Assembly (NCBI GenBank): GCA_964628185.1
Contig: CAZVLQ010000015.1
Location: 1 to 52,844, forward strand
Reading direction: 5' to 3'
DNA: 52,844 bases
Origin: CAZVLQ01 sp964628185
Lineage (GTDB): Bacteria; Pseudomonadota; Zetaproteobacteria; Mariprofundales; Mariprofundaceae
Below, piece after piece: positions 1-7,919 of the stretch. The notes under the pieces were generated by a model. That model did not search any database. It had not been told where the DNA came from and saw only the letters and a list, made by a program, of their open reading frames with translations. Made by a program: the position numbers and the translations under genes. How positions within the stretch are numbered: position 1 is the first letter of the stretch; every line of letters starts with the position of its first letter.

Positions 1-19
1 AAATCAGGTCGCAATCCGC

Positions 20-871
20 CTATATCAGCCTCGCTCGTGCAATATGCGGGCTAGTTTCCTTCATCTTTTTAATGGCGCGGGATTCAAGCTGACGCACGCG
101 TTCAATGGACACGCCCAGTTCTTCTGCGAGCACCTTGAGTGTGCTGGGCGGTTCTTGCAGATAACGCTGTTCAATAATGTAACGATCCCGCTCGGATAGC
201 TGATGCAGCGCCGATTGCAGTTCCTCCTGCTGGTGCCGGCGCCAGTCTTTCTCCGCCACCTCATCTTCGGGCGTGCCCTGGGGCGCCGGCAGGGCGACCA
301 CCATGTTGCGCCCGTCCTCCTGGTCGGCGTCCAGTGAAATATCCCTTTGCAGAAAGGCATTGGCGATGGACTGATACTTGTCGCCGGAAATATTGAATTT
401 TGCCGCGACCTCGTCCACGTTCTTTCCTTCAATGGCCGCGATTGCATGCTTGGCCTTCTGCAGTCCCGCGAACACCCTGCGTTGCAGCTTGTTGGTGCCG
501 ATCTTGACAATACTCCATGAATGCAGAATGTGTTCGTGAATGGCCGCGCGTATCCACCATGATGCATACGTGGCAAGGCGAAAACCGCGTTCCGGATCGA
601 AATTTTTGATCGCCTGCATCAGGCCGATAGTGCCCTCCTGGATCAGGTCTTCTTCCTGCAATCCAAAGTGCCTGTATTCCCGCGCGATGGCGGCGACCAC
701 GTGCAGGTTGGACATGATCAGTTGCTGGACGGCATAGAAATCGCGTTCATCCCGCCAGAGACGGGCCAGACGCTGTTCCTCTTCCCGGTCCAGCCGCGGA
801 ATGCGGCGCAATTCCCGGTAAAACAGTTCGAGACTGGTGATTGGCCGCAGGGAAGAAGGCGAATGGCTCAT
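20..871 (-). CDS. rpoH: RNA polymerase sigma factor RpoH (sigma-32)
   Basis: This is the heat-shock sigma factor that directs RNA polymerase to CTTGAAA/CCCCAT promoters. The 283-residue product has the family length (E. coli 284). Region 2 is clear: LIMSNLHVVAAIAREY, then EEDLIQEGTIGLMQAIKNFD, then WWIRAAIHEHILHSWSIVK. It continues into KLQRRVFAGLQKAK at the place of the RpoH box, which is looser than the enteric QRKLFFNLR. Region 4 follows with LSERDRYIIEQRY and the helix-turn-helix LKVLAEELGVSIERVRQLE. The start is the ATG of MSHSPSS; no strong ribosome site precedes it. It lies 62 bases downstream of typA on the same strand, not next to ftsX as in many gammaproteobacteria. The last ten residues (SPHIARARLI) run past the usual family end and are encoded by a copy of the repeat at 34-54. 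Family assignment is firm; a paralogue elsewhere cannot be excluded. Confidence 0.95.
   Translation of the reverse strand: MSHSPSSLRPITSLELFYRELRRIPRLDREEEQRLARLWRDERDFYAVQQLIMSNLHVVAAIAREYRHFGLQEEDLIQEGTIGLMQAIKNFDPERGFRLATYASWWIRAAIHEHILHSWSIVKIGTNKLQRRVFAGLQKAKHAIAAIEGKNVDEVAAKFNISGDKYQSIANAFLQRDISLDADQEDGRNMVVALPAPQGTPEDEVAEKDWRRHQQEELQSALHQLSERDRYIIEQRYLQEPPSTLKVLAEELGVSIERVRQLESRAIKKMKETSPHIARARLI
34..54. repeat. 3'-end repeat, copy 1 (inside rpoH C-terminus)
   Basis: The stretch ctcgtgcaatatgcgggcta matches the ~22-nt motif seen again at 16463, 31502 and 50436. Here it lies inside the reading frame and encodes SPHIARA, just before the rpoH stop codon at 20-22. It differs from copy 2 at only a few positions. 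Confidence 0.6.
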
Positions 872-883
872 GATCGTTTTATA

Positions 884-912
884 TCTATAATTGCGCGGAC
901 CGAAAATTGCAA
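884..912 (-). promoter_or_regulatory. putative sigma-70 promoter of rpoH
   Basis: On the minus strand TTGCAA is followed after 17 bases by TATAGA, then TATAAAAC, about 12 bases before the rpoH ATG. Spacing is ideal, but it would give a very short leader. It could allow rpoH expression independent of typA. This is a pattern match only. Confidence 0.35.
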
Positions 913-933
913 GCCTGTTCCGGCCGCCGGGGG

Positions 934-2739
934 CTACCTTCTGCTGCGTTTACGATCAATTTCACTACGCAGGCGTTTGCGAAGACGGATGGTTTTCGGC
1001 GTAATTTCAACCAGTTCGTCATCAGCAATAAACTCGATGGCCCTTTCCAGCGTCAGCCGGACAGGGGGTACAAGGTCAATGGCATCATCCTTGCCGGAAG
1101 CGCGCACGTTGGTCAGCTTTTTGCCGCGCGTGGCATTGACGACGAGATCATTGTCCCGGTTATGGATGCCGATGATCATACCTTCATAAAGGCGTTCATT
1201 CGGACCGATAAACAGCCTGCCGCGTTCCTGTAGCTTCCACAATGCAAAGGCGACGGATTCGCCATCGCCATTGGAGATCATGACGCCGTTGGGACGGCCC
1301 GGAAGTTCTCCGATAAACGGGCCGTATTCATGGAAAACATGGTGCATCACGCCGGTGCCGCGCGTATCGGTCAGAAACTCGGAGGTGTAGCCGATCAATC
1401 CCCGTGTCGGGCAGTGAAACTCGATGCGGCTGCTGCCATTCTCATTATTCCGCATATTGGTCATTTCGGCGCCGCGCCGCCCCAGTTTCTCGATCACCAT
1501 GCCCTGATATTCGGAGGCGACATCCACCGTGACATGTTCATAAGGTTCCTGCCTGACGCCATTCACTTCACGTGTAATGACCGCGGGACGGGATACGGCC
1601 ATTTCGAAGCCTTCGCGACGCATGTTTTCAAGCAGGATACCGATATGCAGTTCTCCACGGCCGGAAATCCTGTAGATATCGCCGGTTCCTGCCTCGTCCA
1701 CGCGCATGGCTACATTGGTGCGAACCTCTTTCATCAGGCGATCCCTGATCTGCCGCGTGGTGATAAATTTTCCTTCCGTGCCGGCCAGCGGCGAGTTGTT
1801 GACGTGCAGCTCCATGGTCAGCGTTGGTTCGTCCACATGAATGACGGGCAGGGCGGAAGGTTTTTCCCTGTCCGCGATGGTTTCCCCGATATGAATAGTC
1901 TCCACTCCGGCCACGGCCACAATATCGCCGGCTTCGGCGGATTCAATCTCTGCCCGCTGCAAACCCCTGAAGCCAAGCAGTTTGCTGATGCGCGCCGGTG
2001 AACGTGATCCGTCCGCGTGCAGTACCAGCACATCCTGTCCAGGACGGATACTGCCATTGGCGATACGTCCAATCACGATGCGGCCTATATAGTCATCCCA
2101 GTCCAGCGTCGTGGCCAGCATTTGCAGGGGAGCCCCGGCATCGCCCGACGGTGGTGAAACATGTGCGAGAATGGTCTCAAAAAGGCAGGTAAGGTTTTCG
2201 GACTTTTCGGCCGGATCGAGCATGGCATAGCCGTTCTTGGCCGAGGCATAGATAACGGGGAAATCAAGCTGTTCATCGCTGGCGCCCAATGCGGCGAAGA
2301 GGTCAAATGTCGCATTCAGACAGGCATCCGGATCGGCGTTGCCGCGATCAATCTTGTTAATTACCACAATTGGTTTGAGCCCCAGGCTTAATGCCTTGGA
2401 GGTCACAAATCGCGTTTGCGGCATCGGTCCCTCGGCTGCATCCACAAGCAACAGAACGCCATCGGCCATGTTCAGGATACGCTCCACCTCGCCGCCGAAA
2501 TCCGCATGCCCGGGCGTGTCGACAATGTTGATCAGCGTATCCATGTACTGGAGGGCCGTATTTTTGGCAAGAATGGTAATGCCGCGTTCGCGTTCAAGCT
2601 CGTTGGAATCCATAACGCGTGTGACAACTTCCTGATGCGCATTAAAGGCGCCGGACTGCTTCAGCATTTCATCCACCAGCGTGGTTTTGCCATGATCCAC
2701 ATGGGCAATGATGGCGATGTTGCGGATTTTTCGGGACAT
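934..2739 (-). CDS. typA: ribosome-associated translational GTPase TypA/BipA
   Basis: BipA is an EF-G-like GTPase that binds the 70S ribosome and helps 50S assembly under stress or cold. The G-domain motifs are all present: G1 AHVDHGKTT, the RGITI switch I, DTPGHADFGGEVER (G3) and NKIDR (G4). They are followed by domain II (DDYIGRIVIGRIANGSIRPG), an EF-G III-like domain and the TypA-specific C-terminal domain (GVMISNGDGESVAFALWKLQ). The length is about 601 residues, as usual. The start is ATG 2739 (MSRKIRNIAII), preceded by GAGGTAG, rather than the upstream codon at 2757. It is divergent from uvrB and probably co-transcribed with rpoH. Confidence 0.96.
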   Translation of the reverse strand: MSRKIRNIAIIAHVDHGKTTLVDEMLKQSGAFNAHQEVVTRVMDSNELERERGITILAKNTALQYMDTLINIVDTPGHADFGGEVERILNMADGVLLLVDAAEGPMPQTRFVTSKALSLGLKPIVVINKIDRGNADPDACLNATFDLFAALGASDEQLDFPVIYASAKNGYAMLDPAEKSENLTCLFETILAHVSPPSGDAGAPLQMLATTLDWDDYIGRIVIGRIANGSIRPGQDVLVLHADGSRSPARISKLLGFRGLQRAEIESAEAGDIVAVAGVETIHIGETIADREKPSALPVIHVDEPTLTMELHVNNSPLAGTEGKFITTRQIRDRLMKEVRTNVAMRVDEAGTGDIYRISGRGELHIGILLENMRREGFEMAVSRPAVITREVNGVRQEPYEHVTVDVASEYQGMVIEKLGRRGAEMTNMRNNENGSSRIEFHCPTRGLIGYTSEFLTDTRGTGVMHHVFHEYGPFIGELPGRPNGVMISNGDGESVAFALWKLQERGRLFIGPNERLYEGMIIGIHNRDNDLVVNATRGKKLTNVRASGKDDAIDLVPPVRLTLERAIEFIADDELVEITPKTIRLRKRLRSEIDRKRSRR

Positions 2740-2813
2740 TCTGCTACCTCGGGTCAAAAGTGGCGCGCATGGTAGCAGTTTGTGCTTTCAATGATAGTGC
2801 ATGAGATTTTAAG

Positions 2814-4829
2814 ATGCCAAAATCGTATTCTTCGCACATGCGATTCAGACTGCACGGAGATTTTACTCCCAGGGGTGATCAGCCACAGGCCATTTCCGAA
2901 CTTGTCGCAGGCGTGCATTCAGGCAGCAGGCACCAGGTATTGCTTGGTGTTACCGGTTCCGGCAAGACCTACACGATGGCCTGTGTGATCGAGCAGGTAC
3001 AAAAGCCCGTATTGATCATGGCGCCGAACAAGACGCTTGCCGCCCAGCTTTATGGTGAGTTCATGCAGTTCTTTCCCGACAACGCGGTCGAGTATTTTGT
3101 TTCCTATTACGATTACTATCAGCCCGAGGCTTATGTACCGCAGTCCGACACCTACATCGAGAAGGATTCGTCCATCAACGAGCATATTGATCGTATGCGC
3201 CATTCCGCCACAAGGGCACTGCTGGAACGTGAGGATGTGATTATCGTCGCCTCGGTATCCTGCATCTACGGCCTGGGCAGTCCGGAGGCTTACGCGAACA
3301 TGCTGCTTTATTTTGAATCGGGCCGGGAAATTGACCAGCGTGCAGCGGTCGCAAAGCTCGTCGAACTCCAGTACGAACGCAACGATATGGATTTTCATCG
3401 CGGCACCTTCAGGCTGCGTGGTGATGTGCTGGAAATCTTTCCGGCCCATGCCGAGGATTTTGCCGTGCGCATCGAATTCTTCGGGGATGATGTGGACGCA
3501 ATTTCCCGCTTTGACCCGTTGACGGGAAAGCGTATTGAATCACTGCACAAATACACCGTCTTTCCGAAGTCTCATTTTGTTACGCCGCGGGGCCAGCTGA
3601 TCAGGGCCATGGATGCGATCAGGACGGAGATGGCCGGACGCCTGGCCGAATTGCATGCACAGGGAAAGCTGGTGGAAGCCCAGCGGCTGGAACAGCGTAC
3701 GATGTTTGATCTTGAAATGATTCAGGAGGTGGGCTACTGCACCGGCATTGAAAACTATTCACGTCACCTGACCGGACGCGCACCGGGAGAGCCACCGCCG
3801 ACCCTGCTGGACTATCTGCCGAACAATGCCCTCGTCATTATTGATGAATCACACGTCACCGTGCCGCAGATCGGCGGTATGTTCAAAGGGGATCGCTCGC
3901 GCAAACAGACGCTGGTGGACTATGGATTCCGGCTGCCGTCGGCCCTGGATAACCGGCCGTTGCAGTTCCATGAATTCGAGGCCATGACGCCGCAAACCAT
4001 TTACGTTTCAGCCACACCCGGGCCGTATGAAATGGAATGCTGCAAGGGTGAATTTACCGAACAGGTGATTCGTCCCACGGGGTTGCTTGATCCCGAGGTT
4101 GAAGTACGTCCGGCCACATCCCAGGTGGATGACTTTATTTCCGCCGCCGGACGGGTCATCGAAAAGGGCTGCCGCGTGCTTGCGACCTGCCTGACCAAAC
4201 GCATGGCCGAAGACCTGACCGAGTACCTGAATGACCTGAATCTGAAAGTTCGCTATCTGCATTCGGACATTGACACGGTGGAACGCATGGAAATTCTGCG
4301 CGATCTGCGCCTTGGGACCTTCGACATTCTGATTGGCATTAACCTTCTTCGCGAGGGTCTGGACCTGCCGGAAGTGGCGCTGGTCGCTGTGTTCGATGCG
4401 GACAAGGAGGGCTTTCTTCGTTCCGAACGATCGCTGGTTCAGACGATCGGGCGCGCCGCCCGCAATGCCGAAGGACAGGTAATCCTTTATGCGGACAGGA
4501 TCACTGATTCCATGCGCAGGGCCATGCGCGAAACGGAGCGGCGCCGCAACAGGCAGCTGGCATACAATCGGGAGCATGGCATCACGCCCCGCACCATCAT
4601 CAAGCAGATCAGGGATATCCTGGGTTCCGTGTACGAAATGGATTACGGACACATTCCGGAAGTAGCCGAACCGGAACCGGAACTGATGTCAGATGCCGAG
4701 CGCAAGGCACGGCTTGCAGTCCTGGAACGGCTGATGCTCGAGGCTGCCGCTGATCTTCGTTTTGAGGATGCGGTGAAATACCGCGATCAAATTGATCGCC
4801 TGCGCCGGTCCTCCGGCGCAGGCGCATAA
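2814..4829 (+). CDS. uvrB: excinuclease ABC subunit B (UvrB)
   Basis: UvrB is the damage-verifying helicase of nucleotide excision repair; it is loaded by UvrA and recruits UvrC for incision. The Walker A GVTGSGKT sits at about residues 45-52. The beta-hairpin region SYYDYYQPEAYVP and the DESH motif of the helicase core follow. Motif VI is QTIGRAARN, and the C-terminal UVR coiled coil is seen in RLMLEAAADLRFEDAVKYRDQ. The 671-residue length matches the family. An alternative start is the ATG at 2838 (MRFRLHGDFTP). It is alone on its strand, and the gap to typA is under 80 bases, so both promoters must lie in that short region. No SOS box was recognised there. Confidence 0.97.
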   Translation: MPKSYSSHMRFRLHGDFTPRGDQPQAISELVAGVHSGSRHQVLLGVTGSGKTYTMACVIEQVQKPVLIMAPNKTLAAQLYGEFMQFFPDNAVEYFVSYYDYYQPEAYVPQSDTYIEKDSSINEHIDRMRHSATRALLEREDVIIVASVSCIYGLGSPEAYANMLLYFESGREIDQRAAVAKLVELQYERNDMDFHRGTFRLRGDVLEIFPAHAEDFAVRIEFFGDDVDAISRFDPLTGKRIESLHKYTVFPKSHFVTPRGQLIRAMDAIRTEMAGRLAELHAQGKLVEAQRLEQRTMFDLEMIQEVGYCTGIENYSRHLTGRAPGEPPPTLLDYLPNNALVIIDESHVTVPQIGGMFKGDRSRKQTLVDYGFRLPSALDNRPLQFHEFEAMTPQTIYVSATPGPYEMECCKGEFTEQVIRPTGLLDPEVEVRPATSQVDDFISAAGRVIEKGCRVLATCLTKRMAEDLTEYLNDLNLKVRYLHSDIDTVERMEILRDLRLGTFDILIGINLLREGLDLPEVALVAVFDADKEGFLRSERSLVQTIGRAARNAEGQVILYADRITDSMRRAMRETERRRNRQLAYNREHGITPRTIIKQIRDILGSVYEMDYGHIPEVAEPEPELMSDAERKARLAVLERLMLEAAADLRFEDAVKYRDQIDRLRRSSGAGA

Positions 4830-4844
4830 GTTTTGCACATCGTT

Positions 4845-4853
4845 TGTGGATAA
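4845..4853 (-). promoter_or_regulatory. isolated DnaA-box match
   Basis: A perfect TTATCCACA (on the minus strand) lies 16 bases after the uvrB stop. The rest of the 4830-5016 gap holds no gene I can support. A single 9-mer can occur by chance. Confidence 0.25.
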
Positions 4854-5016
4854 GTGTGCCGTGTTTTCCGACAGGGCCTTTGGACAGTTCTCTTTTCGCC
4901 CCGAATAGAACCATGCCTAAATTACAGGCTTGTACAAAAAAGTGTTGTATGACATAAAGTTAACACCATATATCTCCAGTAGTCTGTAATATTTCACAAC
5001 GGAAGTAGTAAGCCCC

Positions 5017-5044
5017 CTTGAAACCGCCCGGACAACCCCCATAT
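5017..5044 (+). promoter_or_regulatory. sigma-32 (heat-shock) promoter of the small heat-shock gene
   Basis: CTTGAAA (5017-5023) and CCCCATAT (5037-5044) are separated by 13 bases. This is the consensus of RpoH-dependent promoters, and it sits about 50 bases upstream of an Hsp20 gene. The predicted leader holds a small GGCGG/CCGCC hairpin (about 5056-5071). No clear anti-Shine-Dalgarno thermometer pairing was seen. Confidence 0.88.
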
Positions 5045-5095
5045 AGCAAATGAAGGCGGTGGTATCCGCCGGATCACGATGAAGAATGGAGGTGT

Positions 5096-5527
5096 ATGAT
5101 GACACTGGTACGTTGGACTCCCTGGCGGGAACTGGAAGAAATGCAGCGCGGCCTTTCGCGCATTCTCGACGATGTGCCGTTCGGTGGTTTCAGGGAAACA
5201 GAGCAATGGGCACCGGTCGTGGATATTCGGGAAACCGATGACGCCCTGCTTGTCCAGGCCGAGCTTCCAGGCATTGACAAGAAGAACGTCAAGGTCGAGG
5301 TGAAGGACGGTGTGCTGACCTTGTCCGGTGAGCGCAAGTACGAAAAGGACGTGAAAGAAGAGAACGTCCATCGTATTGAGCGCTCGTATGGCAGCTTCGT
5401 TCGCAGCTTCTCACTGCCGACGAATGTGGATACGGATCATGTGGATGCCACTATGAAAAACGGCATTCTCGAGGTCCGGTTGCCAAAAAAGGAAAGCGCC
5501 AGGCCAAAGGCAATTACAGTGAAATAA
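5096..5527 (+). CDS. small heat-shock protein, Hsp20/alpha-crystallin family
   Basis: An ATP-independent cytoplasmic holdase that keeps unfolding proteins refoldable. The alpha-crystallin domain spans about residues 38-135, with the family signatures LPGIDKKNVKVEVKDGVLTLSGER and the terminal MKNGILEVRLPK. The N-terminus (LVRWTPWRELEEMQR) is the usual amphipathic arm. A short C-terminal tail (PKAITV) carries the I-x-V-like anchor. Two adjacent ATGs follow GGAGG; the second (5099) has the better spacing. It is expressed from a sigma-32 promoter, ties directly to the rpoH gene in this window, and ends at a strong hairpin shared with the convergent DUF502 gene. Confidence 0.95.
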   Translation: MMTLVRWTPWRELEEMQRGLSRILDDVPFGGFRETEQWAPVVDIRETDDALLVQAELPGIDKKNVKVEVKDGVLTLSGERKYEKDVKEENVHRIERSYGSFVRSFSLPTNVDTDHVDATMKNGILEVRLPKKESARPKAITVK

Positions 5528-5558
5528 GCGCTTTCCCTGAGCGTGCGGGCTTCATGTC

Positions 5559-5589
5559 CGTAAAGGGCCGCATCACGCGGCCCTTTACG
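5559..5589. terminator. bidirectional hairpin terminator between hsp20 and DUF502 gene
   Basis: A perfect 13-bp stem (arms CGTAAAGGGCCGC and its complement) encloses the 5-nt loop ATCAC. The stem ends are A/T-rich, which favours termination in both directions. The stop codon of the minus-strand gene (5585-5587) lies inside the right arm. Confidence 0.75.
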
Positions 5590-6223
5590 TATTTTCCTTC
5601 AGATTGCGGATTGGCGCCCACTCCGGGCAGATGACACCGGCGGAAATGACATATTTCATGCCGTCTTCGACACTCATATCCAGCGGGATCACGTCTTCTT
5701 CAGGGACGTAAACCAGAAAACCCGAGGTTGGGTTCGGTGTCGTAGGGACAAATACCGTGAGCAGATGCCGCTCCGCGCGATGCTGAATTTCCCCTTTGTC
5801 CACGCCGGATACGAAGGCAAGTACAAACAGCCCCGGACGGGGATATTCGATCAGAACCACGCGTCTGAAGGTATCCTTGTTATCTTGCAAAACCGTTTCC
5901 AGCACATGCTTGAGGGCGCCATAGACCGTTCTGACCAGGGGAATGCGGTTGACGATGGTTTCACCCAGATGCACGAACCATTTGCCGATCACGCTCGCAC
6001 CGACCATGCCGGTGAGCAGCACGATGATAAAAGTTAGCGCTACGCCCAGTCCCGGGATGTGGAATCCAAGCAGATGGTCGGGTTGATAGGGGGCGGGAAC
6101 AAGCCGAATGAGGCCATCCATCATGTTAACGACGGCGGCAAAGAGATAGATTGTTACCACGATGGGCACGAGCAGGATAAGTCCGGTGAAAAGCCAGCGC
6201 TTAAAACGGGATGAAACACGCAT
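5585..6223 (-). CDS. DUF502 family inner-membrane protein
   Basis: A protein of about 212 residues in the DUF502 family, whose molecular role is not established. Two N-terminal membrane helices are visible: WLFTGLILLVPIVVTIYLFA (about residues 9-28) and the GLGVALTFIIVLLTGMVGAS stretch. A soluble beta-rich part follows with the family motifs PLVRTVYGALKHVLETV, VVLIEYPRPGLFVLAFVSG and TTPNPTSGFLVYVPEEDV. I take ATG 6223 as the start because AAGGAG precedes it at good spacing; the longer frame from 6265 has no such site. It is convergent with hsp20 and shares its terminator. The role is unknown, and the assignment is by motif recognition. Confidence 0.88.
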   Translation of the reverse strand: MRVSSRFKRWLFTGLILLVPIVVTIYLFAAVVNMMDGLIRLVPAPYQPDHLLGFHIPGLGVALTFIIVLLTGMVGASVIGKWFVHLGETIVNRIPLVRTVYGALKHVLETVLQDNKDTFRRVVLIEYPRPGLFVLAFVSGVDKGEIQHRAERHLLTVFVPTTPNPTSGFLVYVPEEDVIPLDMSVEDGMKYVISAGVICPEWAPIRNLKENT

Positions 6224-6384
6224 GTGTTGCTCCTTGTGTACAAAATAATTCTGTATTGTGCGCAATCATTCATGTTCGGGAAAGAAGCGCCTGCAAAGCA
6301 GGCCCGCATTTCACCGTTAAGAACGATGGTGTTCTGATCCGCATGCAAGCTTGCACAGGCACGCGTAATGTGGAACAATAAGGT

Positions 6385-6765
6385 ATGGATTATGGAGTGG
6401 ATAAGAGCCTTGGACTGACTGAAGCGGCGGCAATCAGGATTCGGAATTTGCTGGCCATGGAAGAAAACGAATCAATGCATCTGCGTATTTTCGTTTCCGG
6501 CGGCGGCTGCTCGGGATTTCAATACGGCTTTGCCTTCGACGAGGCGGTCAGGCAGGATGATACGGTGGTGGAAAGCCATGGCGTGAAGCTGCTGGTGGAT
6601 GCAATGAGTCTCGACCTTCTCAAGGGCGCTGAAGTGGATTACCAGACCAGCCTGCAAGGGGAGTCCTTCGTGATTCGCAATCCGAATGCGGCCTCGACCT
6701 GCGGTTGCGGCAAATCCTTCACGCCGTCGGAAACCGGCAGCGGTTGCGCCAACGCCGGTTACTGA
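6385..6765 (+). CDS. erpA: iron-sulfur cluster insertion protein ErpA (HesB/IscA family)
   Basis: An A-type carrier that hands Fe-S clusters to apo-targets such as IspG/IspH. The fold is covered by LTEAAAIRIRNLL, LRIFVSGGGCSGFQYGFAFD and ASTCGCGKSF. The three cluster-binding cysteines are present: one in GGCSG and two in CGCG. The length is 126 residues, with a short C-terminal extension ending SGCANAGY that contains a fourth cysteine. The start is the ATG that directly yields MDYGVDKSLGLTE. It stands alone and is followed by the convergent tRNA-Ala gene. ErpA is favoured over IscA because there is no isc cluster around it, but the two are close. Confidence 0.9.
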   Translation: MDYGVDKSLGLTEAAAIRIRNLLAMEENESMHLRIFVSGGGCSGFQYGFAFDEAVRQDDTVVESHGVKLLVDAMSLDLLKGAEVDYQTSLQGESFVIRNPNAASTCGCGKSFTPSETGSGCANAGY

Positions 6766-6798
6766 TTTCTCTCTCTTTTTTACTTCCCGTAAGAAAAC

Positions 6799-6874
6799 TG
6801 GTGGAGCCGGCCGGGATCGAACCGGCGACCTTTACATTGCGAACGTAACGCTCTCCCAATTGAGCTACGGCCCC
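6799..6874 (-). tRNA. tRNA-Ala (anticodon CGC)
   Basis: Read on the minus strand, the 76-nt gene folds into a complete cloverleaf: 7-bp acceptor GGGGCCG/CGGCTCC with the G3:U70 wobble that defines alanine tRNAs, D-arm GCTC/GAGC, anticodon loop TTCGCAA and T-arm GCCGG-TTCGATC-CCGGC. The 3' CCA is encoded. Anticodon CGC reads GCG. Confidence 0.96.
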
Positions 6875-6947
6875 TTGCGGCATACCTGAATTGCCAGCGG
6901 CGGCGGATTGTAGCACCTGAAATACAAAAATCATCATCTTCGGATGA

Positions 6948-6975
6948 TTGACCTGACTTGTATCTTTCCTAAACT
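6948..6975 (+). promoter_or_regulatory. putative sigma-70 promoter of the ABC operon
   Basis: TTGACC and TAAACT are separated by 16 bases and end only 8 bases before the ATG at 6984. There is no Shine-Dalgarno, so the transcript may be nearly leaderless. A 6-bp hairpin with a TTCG loop (ATCATC/GATGAT) sits just upstream between this promoter and the divergent tRNA. Confidence 0.4.
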
Positions 6976-6983
6976 TCGCCGCC

Positions 6984-7919
6984 ATGATCCGATCGGAATC
7001 CCTGAGTCGTTACTATGGACACCAGCCTGCGGTGCAGGATCTGAGCTTCCATGTGCGCCGGGGCGAAGTGATGGGATTGCTGGGTCCGAACGGCGCCGGC
7101 AAGTCCACGACCATGAAAGTGTTAACCTGCTATCTGCCGCCCAGTTCGGGCATGGCGACGGTGGACGGGATTGCACTGGATGAGGATAGCGTGGCGATTC
7201 GCCGGAAAATCGGATACCTGCCTGAAAATGCACCATCCTACGGTGATCTGGATGTCCGTTCACATCTGAAATTTACCGGCCGTATGCATCGCCTGCCCAC
7301 AGCCACGCTTGCGGATCGCATCAATGAAATTGGCGAGGTGTGCGGGCTTGGGTCCGTCATGCATCGGCGCATCGGCGAGCTGTCCAAGGGATTCAGGCAG
7401 CGTGTTGGCCTGGCCGCGGCCATGCTGCATGATCCCGAATGCCTGATTCTTGACGAGCCGACCACCGGACTTGATCCCAACCAGATAATTGAAATTCGTC
7501 AGTTGATCCGCAGGCTGGGGGAGCAAAAGACCGTGCTGTTGTCTTCGCATGTACTGCCCGAGGTGGAGGCGGTCTGCGATCGCATGATGATCATTGACAA
7601 GGGGAAATTGCTGGCACTTGGCACCGTCACGGAACTGGCGGGCCGGGTGCAGGGTGGCAGCCGGCTTGAGCTTGTGGTCAGGGATCATGCGGAGGAATTA
7701 CTGGCTGCGCTGGACGAGCGCTTTCCGGATGTCGATGCCGAGATTTCCGATGCTCCGGATGGCCGGCGCATCAGTATTCGGCACGGAGATGCGGGGACCC
7801 CGCTGGCCGAGGCAGCGTTTCATGCCGCCGTGGCGGCCGGAAGCACGATACTTGAAATGAGGCGGGAGCAGGCAAGCCTTGAAGATGTGTTTCGCCGCCT
7901 GACGGGAGATGAGGAGTGA
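6984..7919 (+). CDS. ABC transporter ATP-binding protein (GldA-like, ABC-2 type)
   Basis: The ATPase of a four-gene ABC-2 type system. Walker A is LGPNGAGKST (about residues 34-43), the Q-loop region is IGYLPENAPSY, the signature is LSKGFRQRVGLAAAML, Walker B is CLILDEPTTGLD and the switch histidine is in LLSSHVLPEV. The C-terminal extension of about 90 residues ends with the DVFRRLTG motif typical of the GldA/CcmA-like group. Its stop overlaps the start of the permease gene by four bases, so the two are translationally coupled. In Bacteroidetes the gliding genes have this set. In proteobacteria the same architecture is common without gliding, and its substrate is not known. Confidence 0.9.
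   Translation: MIRSESLSRYYGHQPAVQDLSFHVRRGEVMGLLGPNGAGKSTTMKVLTCYLPPSSGMATVDGIALDEDSVAIRRKIGYLPENAPSYGDLDVRSHLKFTGRMHRLPTATLADRINEIGEVCGLGSVMHRRIGELSKGFRQRVGLAAAMLHDPECLILDEPTTGLDPNQIIEIRQLIRRLGEQKTVLLSSHVLPEVEAVCDRMMIIDKGKLLALGTVTELAGRVQGGSRLELVVRDHAEELLAALDERFPDVDAEISDAPDGRRISIRHGDAGTPLAEAAFHAAVAAGSTILEMRREQASLEDVFRRLTGDEE

Noticed and set aside
5045..5095. RNA thermometer in the hsp20 leader
   Set aside because: A small GGCGG/CCGCC hairpin is present but nothing pairs with the Shine-Dalgarno, so no ROSE or FourU element can be claimed.
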